A DNA stretch of 56,723 nt from Tubiluchus corallicola (lineage: Eukaryota; Priapulida; Priapulimorpha; Priapulimorphida; Tubiluchidae), in contig JAQGDQ010000860.1 of NCBI GenBank assembly GCA_030141605.1, positions 30,377 to 87,099 of the forward strand, given 5' to 3'. Below, one piece after another: positions 11,011 to 21,520 of the stretch. Made by a program: the position numbers and the translations under genes. The first letter of the stretch is position 1; each line of letters opens with the position of its first letter. The notes under the pieces are model-generated. The model searched no databases and was not told the DNA's origin. It saw nothing but the letters and a program-made list of their open reading frames with translations.

Positions 11011-12017
11011 CACTGTCTGACAGAAATGTTCTCATAGAAAGGCAAAATTTCGTTGCTTTCATTAGAAGAAGGAAATGTGCCTTTCAGGCAGAATTAAACG
11101 ATGCTAAAATAGAAATTTATCAATACGGTGCCGATGGTAACGCTAAAATAATCAAATTGAAACTGTAAGTAATCTGATTAACTCATGAATGCACGAAACC
11201 AATACTAAACTAGTAGACTGTGTCAAAAAACTGTAGTAATATTCCGTTTCTGTGACAGGAGATTCTTTAAATGACTGCTTTTCACTGGGATGTGTGCAAG
11301 CCTGATATACACCGGTGTGGAACGAACCTATCAAGTTTTTACATATTCAATTCAATTTGGCTTTATTTACACAATTACGTGCAATGTACATTGGCAAAGC
11401 AATATATTACACGTTAAATTCAACATAAACCGCAAAAATTACAGTAGGTTGTATGCAAAGTTATTTTTATAGACAAAAATTAATATTGAGATACGTTATA
11501 CTGATACAGAAATCACAGTTACATAAAAATTGTATAATTAGCAATGAAAAAGGAAAAATTTGTTAAAAGTAGTAGGTATCAGTACCAACTTTTTATATGA
11601 AAGATTATAAAAAAATAACAGAAAGAGAGTTGAAAATAATTGAGGTTAGAGTCTGCTGCCAAACTGCTGATTTCTTCTTCCCTAGAGACTGGAGTTGTTG
11701 CCAGAACTTTCTTGCATTGATGCCATAGATGTGTAAATTATAAGTTGTAATCAGAAAGGCTACAAAAGCAAATAAATGGCATGAAAAGCAAAGCCTGCAA
11801 AAAACAAAGAAACAGTATTAAAAACAATTAACAACTATACATTATGCAATGCAAAAGTATACCTAGATATTAAAAAGTCTCGATTCTTGAGTAGATCTTG
11901 TTGAACACCATCTGATTTTGCATTTTGTCACCGGAATACGTGAACAGCATCATGTCCTAAAATTGTGTTCTTGACTCAGAAAGCATACAGAACTTTATAG
12001 AATACAGTACTAAGGTA
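11011..12017. other. intergenic, no gene recognised
   Basis: The short open frame closing at 11168 (containing YGADGNAKIIKL) is unrecognised and may be host flank or decayed viral sequence. The rest is AT-rich with no coding, RNA or repeat signal that I can support. Confidence 0.4.
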
Positions 12018-12181
12018 CTGTTTGGGCTTTCAAAACCAAATTTGAAGCTAGATTACATTTTGCTCTTCTTCCTTCTTTATTTACCAATACATATCATTCC
12101 TGTTTGGGCTTTCAAAACCAAATTTGAAGCTAGATTACATTTTGCTCTTCTTCCTTCTTTATTTACCAATACATATCATTC
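12018..12181. repeat. 82-bp tandem duplication
   Basis: Two almost identical 82-base units, each starting CTGTTTGGGCTTTC and ending at 'catatcatt', lie at the 5' end of the retroelement copy. The copy near 42.1 kb has only one. Confidence 0.9.
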
Positions 12182-12590
12182 CATCTAAACAAAACCATAA
12201 ACAAATGACATAAAAAAGCCCTAGCCAAAAGTCAATTTTACATAATTCAGAGTTTCATACTGCACCGTTGCATTAATCAATAAATAGCTGTTATCTAATA
12301 GTAAATTTAAATTCTATAAAGTAATTTTAGTATATACGTACGTTTTTAGCCCCAAATTATAAACAATTGCAACAGATAACGACAACATTTAATCAACCCA
12401 CCATGACACGTCCTCACTCACACGCCTCTGACACCGATTAAACTGATCACGTGTCCAGGCCAAAAAATCACCACAAGGTGGCCAAAGCCAACAACAAGTG
12501 CAGGCCGCAAAGCACGCCAATGCCAGATTTCCAGTACAGGTACAGTATATGTAACTTAATGTCACTATGTAATTTGTATACATGTGTGTA
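12018..12590 (+). mobile_element. interspersed retroelement copy, opposite orientation to 41377-42132
   Basis: From 'tgtttgggctttcaaaacc' to 'gccagatttccagtacagg' this segment matches, diverged but colinear, the reverse complement of about 41640-42132. Shared landmarks include 'ccaatacatatcattccatc', 'gcattaatcaataaatagct', 'cgtacgtttttagcccc', 'gacacgtcctc' and 'gatcacgtgtccag'. The other copy continues into a LINE-like C-terminal zinc-knuckle frame, whereas this one stops before it. The first 82 bases are duplicated in tandem here (12018-12099 and 12100-12181). Confidence 0.75.
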
Positions 12591-12959
12591 ACAAATGATG
12601 CAGACTGATCGGTATAATGATTATGTGCAAAGCAGCCTTAAAAGCGTTGTACTTTAAATGGAGGTCTGAAAATGGTTTAAAATGTTCATAGCTATGTGGC
12701 GAGTACAAGACAATGAAAGACATAAATGCAAAATTGTATTAGAAACTTTTACATTATTAGGCATCCATATATATGTACTTGAAGACTTCTTTAACTCACA
12801 ACAGAAAAAAGTTAACATGACCATGGCACACAGTAGAAATTTTTGTGACTTTGAATTAAATTGCTGATATATAGTTATTTAAATAATCTACGTATATCTT
12901 CACATGCAATGAAGTGGCATAAACTTTCTAAGATTTTAACTCTTAAGAAGTCTTAAGTC
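12591..12959. other. no gene recognised
   Basis: AT-rich spacer between the retroelement copy and the 57-bp array. I see nothing supportable in it. Confidence 0.4.
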
Positions 12960-12964
12960 TAAGA

Positions 12965-14424
12965 ACTCATAGACTTCTTACGCAGGTTTAGTGATGTCAA
13001 CAGGTATGGAGCCAATGAAGAAGTCATAGACTTCTTACGCAGGTTTAGTGATGTCAACAGGTATGGAGCCAATGAAGAAGTCATAGACTTCTTACGCAGG
13101 TTTAGTGATGTCAACAGGTATGGAGCCAATGAAGAAGTCATAGACTTCTTATGCAGGTTTAGTGATGTCAACAGGTATGGAGCCAATGAAGAAGTCATAG
13201 ACTTCTTACGCAGGTTTAGTGATGTCAACAGGTATGGAGCCAATGAAGAAGTCATAGACTTCTTATGCAGGTTTAGTGATGTCAACAGGTATGGAGCCAA
13301 TGAAGAAGTCATAGACTTCTTACGCAGGTTTAGTGATGTCAACAGGTATGGAGCCAATGAAGAAGTCATAGACTTCTTACGCAGGTTTAGTGATGTCAAC
13401 AGGTATGGAGCCAATGAAGAAGTCATAGACTTTACGCAGGTTTAGTGATGTCAACAGGTATGGAGCCAATGAAGAAGTCATAGACTTCTTACGCAGGTTT
13501 AGTGATGTCAACAGGTATGGAGCCAATGAAGAAGTCATAGACTTCTTACGCAGGTTTAGTGATGTCAACAGGTATGGAGCCAATGAAGAAGTCATAGACT
13601 TCTTATGCAGGTTTAGTGATGTCAACAGGTATGGAGCCAATGAAGAAGTCATAGACTTCTTACGCAGGTTTAGTGATGTCAACAGGTATGGAGCCAATGA
13701 AGAAGACTTCTTACGCAGGTTTAGTGATGTCAACAGGTATGGAGCCAATGAAGAAGACTTCTTACGCAGGTTTAGTGATGTCAACAGGTATGGAGCCAAT
13801 GAAGAAGTCATAGACTTCTTATGCAGGTTTAGTGATGTCAACAGGTATGGAGCCAATGAAGAAGTCATAGACTTCTTACGCAGGTTTAGTGATGTCAACA
13901 GGTATGGAGCCAATGAAGAAGTCACAGACCTCTTACGCAGGTTTAGTGATGTCAACAGGTATGGAGCCAATGAAGAAGTCATAGACTTCTTATGCAGGTT
14001 TAGTGATGTCAACAGGTATGGAGCCAATGAAGAAGTCACAGACTTCTTACGCAGGTTTAGTGATGTCAACAGGTATGGAGCCAATGAAGAAGACTTCTTA
14101 CGCAGGTTTAGTGATGTCAACAGGTATGGAGCCAATGAAGAAGACTTCTTACGCAGGTTTAGTGATGTCAACAGGTATGGAGCCAATGAAGAAGACTTCT
14201 TACGCAGGTTTAGTGATGCCAACAGGTATGGAACCAATGAAGAAGTCATAGACCTCTTACGCAGGTTTAGTGATGTCAACAGGTATGGAGCCAATGAAGA
14301 AGTCATAGACTTCTTACGCAGGTTTAGTGATGTCAACAGGTATGGAACCAATGAAGAAGTCATAGACCTCTTACGCAGGTTTAGTGATGTCAACAGGTAT
14401 GGAGCCGATGAAGAAGTCATAGAT
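12965..14424 (+). repeat. 57-bp coding-like array (19-codon repeat)
   Basis: About 26 copies of a 57-base unit (TCATAGACTTCTTACGCAGG ... GGAGCCAATGAAGAAG), with 51-base variants lacking TCATAG. On the plus strand one frame reads VIDFLRRFSDVNRYGANEE over and over. From about 13434 it has no stop, leaves the array as RYGADEEVIDEVWDFAIEQQ, and ends at TGA 14500-14502. A 2-base deletion near 13431 breaks the frame between the left and right parts. The minus strand is also open in a frame reading MTSSLAPYLLTSLNLRKK. The 51-base variants keep phase. There is no ATG in the plus frame, so as a gene it would need an upstream exon; none is recognised. It could be a duplicated coding exon or simply a 3n-period minisatellite. 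Confidence 0.85.
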
Positions 14425-14502
14425 GAAGTCTGGGATTTTGCAATCGAACAACAGACACTGATTCGAACAAATACATTGGGTTTAATTGTGCAATCAAAGT
14501 GA

Positions 14503-16850
14503 AGTCTGGAATAACTATAACTGCATTATAGACAGTACAATAGGTTTCGTTCTGCATGGCTTGTGCATAACTTCCTCAAAAACATGACAGAAAACAATAA
14601 AACTTCCGACCAACTAAAATCTAAAGGTGAGCAAACACTACTATTAAAAATGTTAATAGAAATGTGAAAATGTAACAGCACATGAACAGTTACTGTTGCA
14701 GGAAGAGAAAAAGAATTAAACAAAGATACACAAGAAACAGAAACAGAACACAAAATACACAATCATAATAATGGCAGCAAAATGAACAGAACTGCACAAA
14801 AATTCTCGAGGATTTTACACAATAACATCAATTTCATCAAAAGATTCTCATAGATAATTTTCTGTTAAAAACAGTAAATGTATGACTTGCTTGTTAAGTA
14901 GATGCATAACAAGCCTGTTTGCAAAAGTGAATTCTGTGATAACTTCAAGTGAATAAAACAAACACATCGGGTGTTTGCATGTCATCTGTAAAACTTAGAA
15001 ATGCATAGAAACCATCAAGTACAAGGCAATCATTATTTAATGAGAGCAGTTCTGTGGTAATGAACGGTTAAAGAATCTCCATTGTTATTAATAAAGTCAC
15101 AAGTAGCTATAAGCGTGTTTGTATAACAAAATCGTCCATAAATCGGCAATTAGGTTTTTCTAATTGTTCACATATCTCCGTTTCATCAGGATCATTTTGA
15201 TAACAAGTTCATTGCTCTATGTTATTTCTAAGCTGAGATAATCCATGCTGAAGTTGAGGTGCAGGCTACACACTGCAACCTTGAGAAAACCACAGTTAGC
15301 GTTAGCCATTGTTTTTTGTCGCATTCCTACATGAACAACTTAGCAACCGCACAAACATTAGTTGCTATGGATTTTGCAAGAACACATTGAAGTTATGTTT
15401 AAAACCAGTAGATGGCAGCAGTTACTTTTGAAGATCTCGTCTTGACAAAAGAAAAACCAGAAACAAAATGACTGCTTGCATAAGTTACTACCGAAGTTTG
15501 AAAAAACAAGTTTTTTACATTTGCAGTACTAGTTTTCGCTTGTGGAACAAACTTTAGAGAAATCACTTCCGAGCACTAGCCCCTTTGTTGTTTCTACCGT
15601 GAGGGTGATATCACACCTAAACCTGTCTGTAAATCTAACTGTGTTTTTAGCCTGCACCCACCATGTTTGTTTTGCTTGCTTAATAACCTTCTTTCATAAC
15701 CTCTAATACCATCACCAATTAGCAAGTTGCTCTTCTCAGCATGCATACTAACCATGTGCACACCAAACTTCTAGTATGTCGTCAAAGACTTTTAGAAGTA
15801 TATTATTCAAGAGTTCAAGACTTTTCGCCAGACAAGTGAGTACGGTGTTATAAAATTAGATTTTTAATACTTTTTGAACATTTTCTTGATATTTTGATGC
15901 TAGACTACAAAAGTCCAAAATGTTCAGAATTTTTTAAAATAAATAAAAAATGGCATTTGACCTAACTTTTTGTGCATTCTAATTTGAGGCATCATAACGT
16001 AGTTTTAACGATGCCAACTTATGGGCGGTCTAGGTTTGCAAGCACATATAATGCAGTTCAAATTCAATGACTTCACCTTTTCTACATGACTTTAGCAACA
16101 TCTAGCAATTCAAACACTTGCAATTCTCTGAAGAAGAACTGAGATAATTACAGAAACTTAGTATTCTTAACAAATAAACTTAACAAAAAGAAGCAAAACT
16201 ATGGTGACAGGCTAAAAGCGCAAAACTGCCAATGCTCTTCACTGCTGTCCGGTCAATGCGGCTTTTACCAATGTGCAGATTATCGTTCTACACATAAAAG
16301 CTTTGATTGCTCGCAAGTTGGTGCTATTTAGCACGTTAAGTCTTAAGTCTTATTGAAGCCCCAGGGTTGTAACAATGCTACAGATTCCCAGAAGTGATGA
16401 TGGCAAATATTCTAGATTACTGATGAAGCTCATTACATTTGCACAATAATACAACGTTGAAACTAAGCACAATTTCTTATACACAATATTTAACTGTTAC
16501 AATAATGCTTTGCTAAAAGTAGTTTTCTTAACACACAAATCACGCATATAATAACGATAATATAACTGGAATGCGATTATATAATTGAAAGTAAAACAGC
16601 TCTTTAACTCAAATGACAAACCATAAATTTTAAAGCAAAAGATTCGCGCGCTTCTTTTATTGGTCCAACCCTCTGTCATCAAATCTGTCAATTCTCCAAA
16701 ATTGCGTGCACCGCGTTATTTCCGACTTTTGTAATTCGTGGAAACGGCGTTTTTCTGCGACTTATCCATTTCGAGTGTGCTGCGTGATAATTAACGACTA
16801 TGATGAGGGTATTCTAAAAGTGGCACTATCTAGCGTTCACCATTACCTAC
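14503..16850. other. intergenic, no gene recognised
   Basis: A 2.3-kb AT-rich stretch in which I find no exon, RNA gene or recognisable element. A CTCF-like word at 15405-15419 is listed separately. Confidence 0.4.
15405..15419 (+). promoter_or_regulatory. CTCF-like site
   Basis: CCAGTAGATGGCAGC fits the CTCF core consensus (CCASYAGRKGGCRSY) at every position. The assignment is by consensus only, and CTCF's presence in this organism is assumed. Confidence 0.35.
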
Positions 16851-16904
16851 ACTATGATTTACGAATTGCTTTTAATTAACTGGTTATCTTATAGTCTTTT
16901 ATAT

Positions 16905-17110
16905 TGGTTTTTACAGACTGGTTTACCCAGCGATGCCATATACGTATCAAATGTAGATGTATTTAAGAGAAGATTGAACAAGCAATGGGCTGGGAAAGAG
17001 ATGGTATACAATTACATGTTCTTCTTTGAAGATACAGACTCGAACTTGTGTACATGATTTGGCTAGAAGATTACTACTTTGCCAAACCAACATAAGGTAA
17101 CATAAGGTAA
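16905..17110 (+). pseudogene. LINE 3'-end fragment
   Basis: The plus-strand frame reads TGLPSDAIYVSNVDVFKRRL then NKQW, ending at TGA near 17055. It resembles the 'LP..V..A.SV..FKRRLDKHW' C-terminus common to many non-LTR retrotransposon ORFs. Shortly after comes the tandem 'acataaggtaacataaggta', which looks like the short 3' repeats that end CR1/L2-type elements. Strongly 5'-truncated and not functional. Confidence 0.55.
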
Positions 17111-18130
17111 GATGGCTATAATACTTTGCGATAAACAAGATCATGTCACACCCTAATCTGAGGTATAAGGAAGTTTCAAATGGCACAACGTTTCAACAAA
17201 ATAAAACAATTACAATTCAAAACCATTCTTGTATCTTGTTTGCTAACATTGCTAACTTGAGGGTGGATAGTTTGTTAAGTAAGTCATTAAGTTATAATCC
17301 CAAGAAGGAAAAACATCAATTTGATCAATTTTTCACTTGTTTGTTGACATTTCTTGAACTACAAGTAAAATAGGGCAAAAGACAGACTTCACAAAGTGAC
17401 CATAATAATTTGTAGCAAAGTAATCATTTTCCGTGTGCTGAGGTTATTGATACATAACCCTGAACTTTACTGTAATTTAGGCTAATTAATTTTGTTAATG
17501 AAAAATAAAGAAAATAGTTAACTGAAATGTGCTACATTTGGATAAGTTGTTTGTTGTTATTATGAGCTCTATCTGGTGGCACTAACAGCATAAACTATAT
17601 AGTAAGAATCTCCTATAGCACGACAAAAGCCAGTTGGTACGTGATATCGGATTTGCGATGACGCAGTTGCAAAATACGCAAATTTTGCAGATTGCCGATA
17701 GTGAATTGTTCACAGAAATGCAGATTTTTGATGCGTAACTTTGCGGATCTTATGGGTAATTATGGCATGTGAAAGCCGGGTAAGGTAAAATTTTCAGTTG
17801 TTCGTACAGCAATTTGTTACCCAAATTTCAGTACTTTTTGTTTTGTCATGATAGTTTGCACCTTCGTGGTCTGGTGTGATGGGGATTGTAGTGGATTGAT
17901 GTATTGTGTGGGTTGTCATTGAGGGGTTAAAAGACTAAAAGCAAAATTCCTTTGTTTTCAAAGGGGGCTAATAATTTATTATTGATTAGTGATTATAATT
18001 CCCAGCTTCATACAAAAAAAGGTTTTTTTACAATAGGGCACACATAGGAAGCTTCCATATTTTCACTTGCTCTTGTGAAGATTTTTCCCGGATTTGTCAG
18101 CACAAATTTGTACCCATGTTGTTTCTTGTA
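17111..18130. other. intergenic, no gene recognised
   Basis: Short open frames only, with no recognisable product. Nothing else is supported. Confidence 0.4.
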
Positions 18131-18607
18131 CTGTCAACCTCGGATATAAGGGACACCTCCAGACCGGGAAAAGTCGTCCCTTTTATCCGATTTGCCTTAT
18201 AGGCGAAGCTGAGTCACACTGTGGGTGTATCTAGACCTGTTCTTTCTTTTATCCATATTTTTATGGATTATTGCTACACATTCAGTGCAAACGGTATGTA
18301 GGAAGCTCCTTTAGCGATGCGAGATGTATGTGACCAAGGAAACCGAGCTGTTTGAAAGCCGAGTTTGCGAAAAATTGAGGTTAGAAATCCATCAATTTTG
18401 CTTTGATCCCTTATATGTGAGGTTATTTACCTGGGTTTCTATTACGCGGAACCTAAAGATATCGTCTGTCCCTTATAACCGAAAGTCGCTTATATCCGAG
18501 TACCTTATACACGAAAATTTCTTTAAGGAAATACTTTACGAAAAATTGGAACCGGTGTTGGTGGTCCCTTATAAGCGAATAATGTCCCTTATGGCCGAGG
18601 TTGACTG
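18131..18607. mobile_element. pogo/Tigger-like MITE
   Basis: A 477-base segment bounded by inverted ends: left CTGTCAACCTCGG, right read inward CAGTCAACCTCGG. A TA dinucleotide flanks each side (18129-18130 and 18608-18609), as expected for a Tc1/mariner-superfamily insertion. Subterminal 'cccttat..gc/ccgaa' words occur throughout. The open frame inside (18324-18632) shows no transposase motif, so the element is non-autonomous. Confidence 0.7.
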
Positions 18608-19191
18608 TATTCACTGGTTAAAGAGAAAGTGATAACTGCGCATCTCTGGTTGGGAGACAGTACCTCAACAGCACATTGATACAGTTTCTCAGTCTTCAAC
18701 AGAGTAGATATTGGAGACAGTTCTTTATTAGAGACACATAAACCAAATTAACAAAGATTTTGTTTCCTCAGCTATCCTATAGAAACAGCAGCTATTAAAC
18801 TTGTTTGTTGATATTATCGTAGTGAAATTACGAAACTATGAGAATGTGCAAATAGAAATTATTATAAGTTAGAAATCAGCATAGAAAAACACATTCTTTT
18901 TAATGAAATGCATCACAACGCAAGGAAATCTACAATTTACATCATTCCACTTCGCATTGTTCTTCAGTTGAAGCAAAAACTACTACATTTCAAGTTTTTC
19001 ATACGTAAATAACTTCTTGCAGGAGGCTTTTGATTGGATGACGCAAAAATGTCGGAAAAGCAAAGCAAAAACAACATTGCAATTGGAGCATTTAGAAATA
19101 CTTTCTCCAGTGTATATTCTTAAATGTCATTTCATGTTAGACGATCATTTAAAATCAGCACCATCCTGACACTAAACATTTACAAAAGGTT

Positions 19192-19197
19192 TTTATT
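19192..19197 (-). terminator. polyadenylation signal overlapping the zinc-finger stop codon
   Basis: On the minus strand the coding end reads GCTAAATAAAAACC. The stop TAA (19195-19193) lies within AATAAA (19197-19192). If used, the 3' UTR would be only about 15-30 bases; another signal further on is possible. Confidence 0.4.
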
Positions 19198-20710
19198 TAG
19201 CGTGAAGTCTCAAATGTCTCTTTAGACTGCCTGCCTGAGTAAATGATGAACCACACTGACTGCAACAAAAAGGTTTTTCTCCGGTGTGAATTCTCAAATG
19301 TCTCTTCAAATCATTCGACCCACCAAACGTAGCACCACATTGACTACACTTAAATAGTTTTAATGGTTTCTCTCCAGTGTGAACTCGTGAATGCACTTTC
19401 AGAGTACCTGCTTGGGTAAACGCAGCATCACACAGACTACACTTGAATGGTTTTTCTCCAGTGTGAGTTCTTGAATGTGCTTTCAGATAGGCTGATTGAG
19501 AAAATGCGGCATCACATTGACTACATTTAAAAGGTTTTTCTCCCGTGTGAGTTCTTAAATGCCTTTTCAAATAGCTATGTTGAGTAAACGCAGCGTCACA
19601 ATGACTACACTTAAAAGATCTTTCTCCTGTACAAGCTCTTAAGTGTCTCTTCAGATGGCTGGCAGAAATAAAGGCAGCATTACATTGACTGCACTTGCAT
19701 GGTTTTTCACCAGTGTGGCTTCTGGAATGTACTATCAGAGAGCTTGACCCAGTAAATGCAGCACCACATTGACTACACAAAAAAGGTTTCTCTCCAGTGT
19801 GAATTCTTGAATGTACTTTTAGATAACTTGACGTTGTAAATGCGGCACCACACTGAACACACTTAAATGGTTTTTCTCCAGTGTGAACTCTCATATGTAC
19901 TTTCAGATGACTTGACGTAGTGAATGCGGCATCGCAATGACTACATCTAAAAGGTTTTTCTCCAGAATGTATTTTCAAATGCCATTTCAAACCATGCTTA
20001 CTTGCTAATACAGCACCGCATTGCTCACATATGAAAGACATTTTTTTTGCTTTGCTCAGAAGATGTGTTTTTGGTGGTTCGTGGGTAGAAGCAGCTACAT
20101 TTTCATTGTGTCTAGCAGCTAAATCAGACTGAAGATTGAATGATGGTGACTCTTTTCTTGTATGATTTACAGTTGTTTGAAGTTTGTCATGTGTGAATCT
20201 AGAATCTTCATTCAAACAATTATCTGCTGTAGTCACTTTGACACTGCAATCACTTTTCACATGTAAAGGGTTATGTCTGTCACTCACATGTGATATTTTA
20301 CGGATGTCCTTGTTTTCCATCACATTACCTGCAAGGCCATCATGTCCGGTTTTTATAAGCATTTCACACATTTGGAAATCACAATCTGCTGTTTTGTATT
20401 TGCTGTTGTTTTCTGCATTAACTGCTTCAACATCGCTTTCTGTTTTTGCTTGAACTTTGTCAATTTGCACATCATCATCATCTATTGCTTCAACATCACT
20501 TTCTGTTTTTGCTTGAACTTTGTCAATTTGCACATCATCATCATCTATTGCTTCAACATCACTTTCTGTTTTTACTTCAGCATTGTCAATTTGCACATCA
20601 TCATCATCATCATCATCATCTATTGTTTCATCATTAATGCAATTCCTCATGGAATCATATGAATGACCAAGTTCAGTTTTTACTTCAGCAGGAATTACAG
20701 CTCGATCCAT
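19193..20710 (-). CDS. C2H2 zinc-finger protein, ten fingers, acidic repeated N-terminus
   Basis: A 505-codon uninterrupted frame. Residues 1-100 are acidic, with an Asp run (about 31-38) and three tandem copies of a roughly 21-residue unit containing KTESDVEAIDDDDVQID; VKTE occurs twice and fits the SUMO-acceptor consensus. Residues 100-222 are low complexity. From Cys228 to the end there are ten consecutive C2H2 fingers of 28 residues joined by TGEKP linkers, typical of a sequence-specific nuclear DNA-binding protein. Finger 5 ends HLRAC, so it is C2HC, and its linker is TGERS. The linker between fingers 8 and 9 is lengthened (TGEKPLKL). There is no KRAB, BTB or SCAN-like domain. The ATG (20710-20708) is preceded, 30 bases upstream, by tttcttacag, so a spliced 5' UTR is likely. 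The orthologue is not identifiable from poly-finger sequence. Confidence 0.92.
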   Translation of the reverse strand: MDRAVIPAEVKTELGHSYDSMRNCINDETIDDDDDDDDVQIDNAEVKTESDVEAIDDDDVQIDKVQAKTESDVEAIDDDDVQIDKVQAKTESDVEAVNAENNSKYKTADCDFQMCEMLIKTGHDGLAGNVMENKDIRKISHVSDRHNPLHVKSDCSVKVTTADNCLNEDSRFTHDKLQTTVNHTRKESPSFNLQSDLAARHNENVAASTHEPPKTHLLSKAKKMSFICEQCGAVLASKHGLKWHLKIHSGEKPFRCSHCDAAFTTSSHLKVHMRVHTGEKPFKCVQCGAAFTTSSYLKVHSRIHTGEKPFLCSQCGAAFTGSSSLIVHSRSHTGEKPCKCSQCNAAFISASHLKRHLRACTGERSFKCSHCDAAFTQHSYLKRHLRTHTGEKPFKCSQCDAAFSQSAYLKAHSRTHTGEKPFKCSLCDAAFTQAGTLKVHSRVHTGEKPLKLFKCSQCGATFGGSNDLKRHLRIHTGEKPFCCSQCGSSFTQAGSLKRHLRLHAK

Positions 20711-20740
20711 TTTTGATGAAAAAAACTTCGAAGTTTATTT
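20711..20740 (-). other. 5' UTR part of the zinc-finger coding exon
   Basis: On the minus strand an acceptor (tttttcttacag) ends at 20741, leaving 30 untranslated bases before the ATG. Confidence 0.5.
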
Positions 20741-20949
20741 CTGTAAGAAAAAATTAATCAAATTATTTTCAAATAAAGCAAGTCACTTGAATCACATGAT
20801 GTCGACTGCATTATAAATGAAATAATAATTAGGTATGATTTTGCAAGCGTCTTCTCTAGACTGTACATGTTTCTATTGTAAATGACTTTTGTGGTTTCTT
20901 TTAATACTTTATGTGTGCCATGTAATTCTGAATTCATGAGCTGAAAGAT

Positions 20950-20988
20950 GATATATATATATATATATATATGCATATATACATATAT

Positions 20989-21067
<79 letters not shown>

Positions 21068-21090
21068 CACCCCCCCCACACACACACATA
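20950..21090. repeat. (AT)n then (CA)n microsatellite
   Basis: TATATA from about 20951 to 20975, then about 35 CA repeats from 20990 to 21065 and a short C run. It would lie in the intron upstream of the zinc-finger coding exon. Confidence 0.95.
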
Positions 21091-21416
21091 TATTTAGTAT
21101 TTTTCAAACAATTTCAAGATAATTTAGATATATAAATGATAGCAATGAATTATACAAGGCATGGTGTACAGTGAAAATGGACCCAGAGAAACTCAGCAGG
21201 CCGATTTTTGTACACAGTGATAGCCATGGGATACTCAGATAAGAAAAATAATAACATTTTAATAAAATTCAGATTGAAAAAGAGAGCATTTGCTTTTACA
21301 GTTAAGGGAAAACCGTATGATTGTGTAAACATTAGTTCAGAATAAAGAATGCTCTATAATATTGAAAACCGCAAAAAGCTTTTTTTAATTTAAAACTTAG
21401 ATTAAATAATAATTAC

Positions 21417-21520
21417 CTCGGATACTCAAATTTCGTTAAACTTTCAAAGTTACGCGCGGCTCAGTGAATCTACTAAAATTGGCAGCGGCGCCTTTTTGTC
21501 ACGTTCGCGTGGCCGACAAA
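21417..21520 (-). promoter_or_regulatory. probable 5' non-coding exon and promoter of the zinc-finger gene
   Basis: On the minus strand the sequence ...GTATCCGAG|GTAATT gives a donor at 21417, about 680 bases before the acceptor at 20741. The interval 21455-21515 is a GC-rich island (ggcagcggcgcc, cacgttcgcgtggcc) in AT-rich surroundings. A CRE palindrome TGACGTCA lies just beyond, near 21570. The transcription start is not determined. This is inference from position and composition. Confidence 0.4.

Noticed and set aside
12959-14420. Minus-strand repeat protein MTSSLAPYLLTSLNLRKK
   Set aside because: Same argument for the 57-bp array. The plus frame, which exits into unique sequence, is the better coding candidate, and even that is uncertain.
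18324-18632. 102-codon protein
   Set aside because: Almost all of it lies within the MITE at 18131-18607, and it shows no transposase motif.
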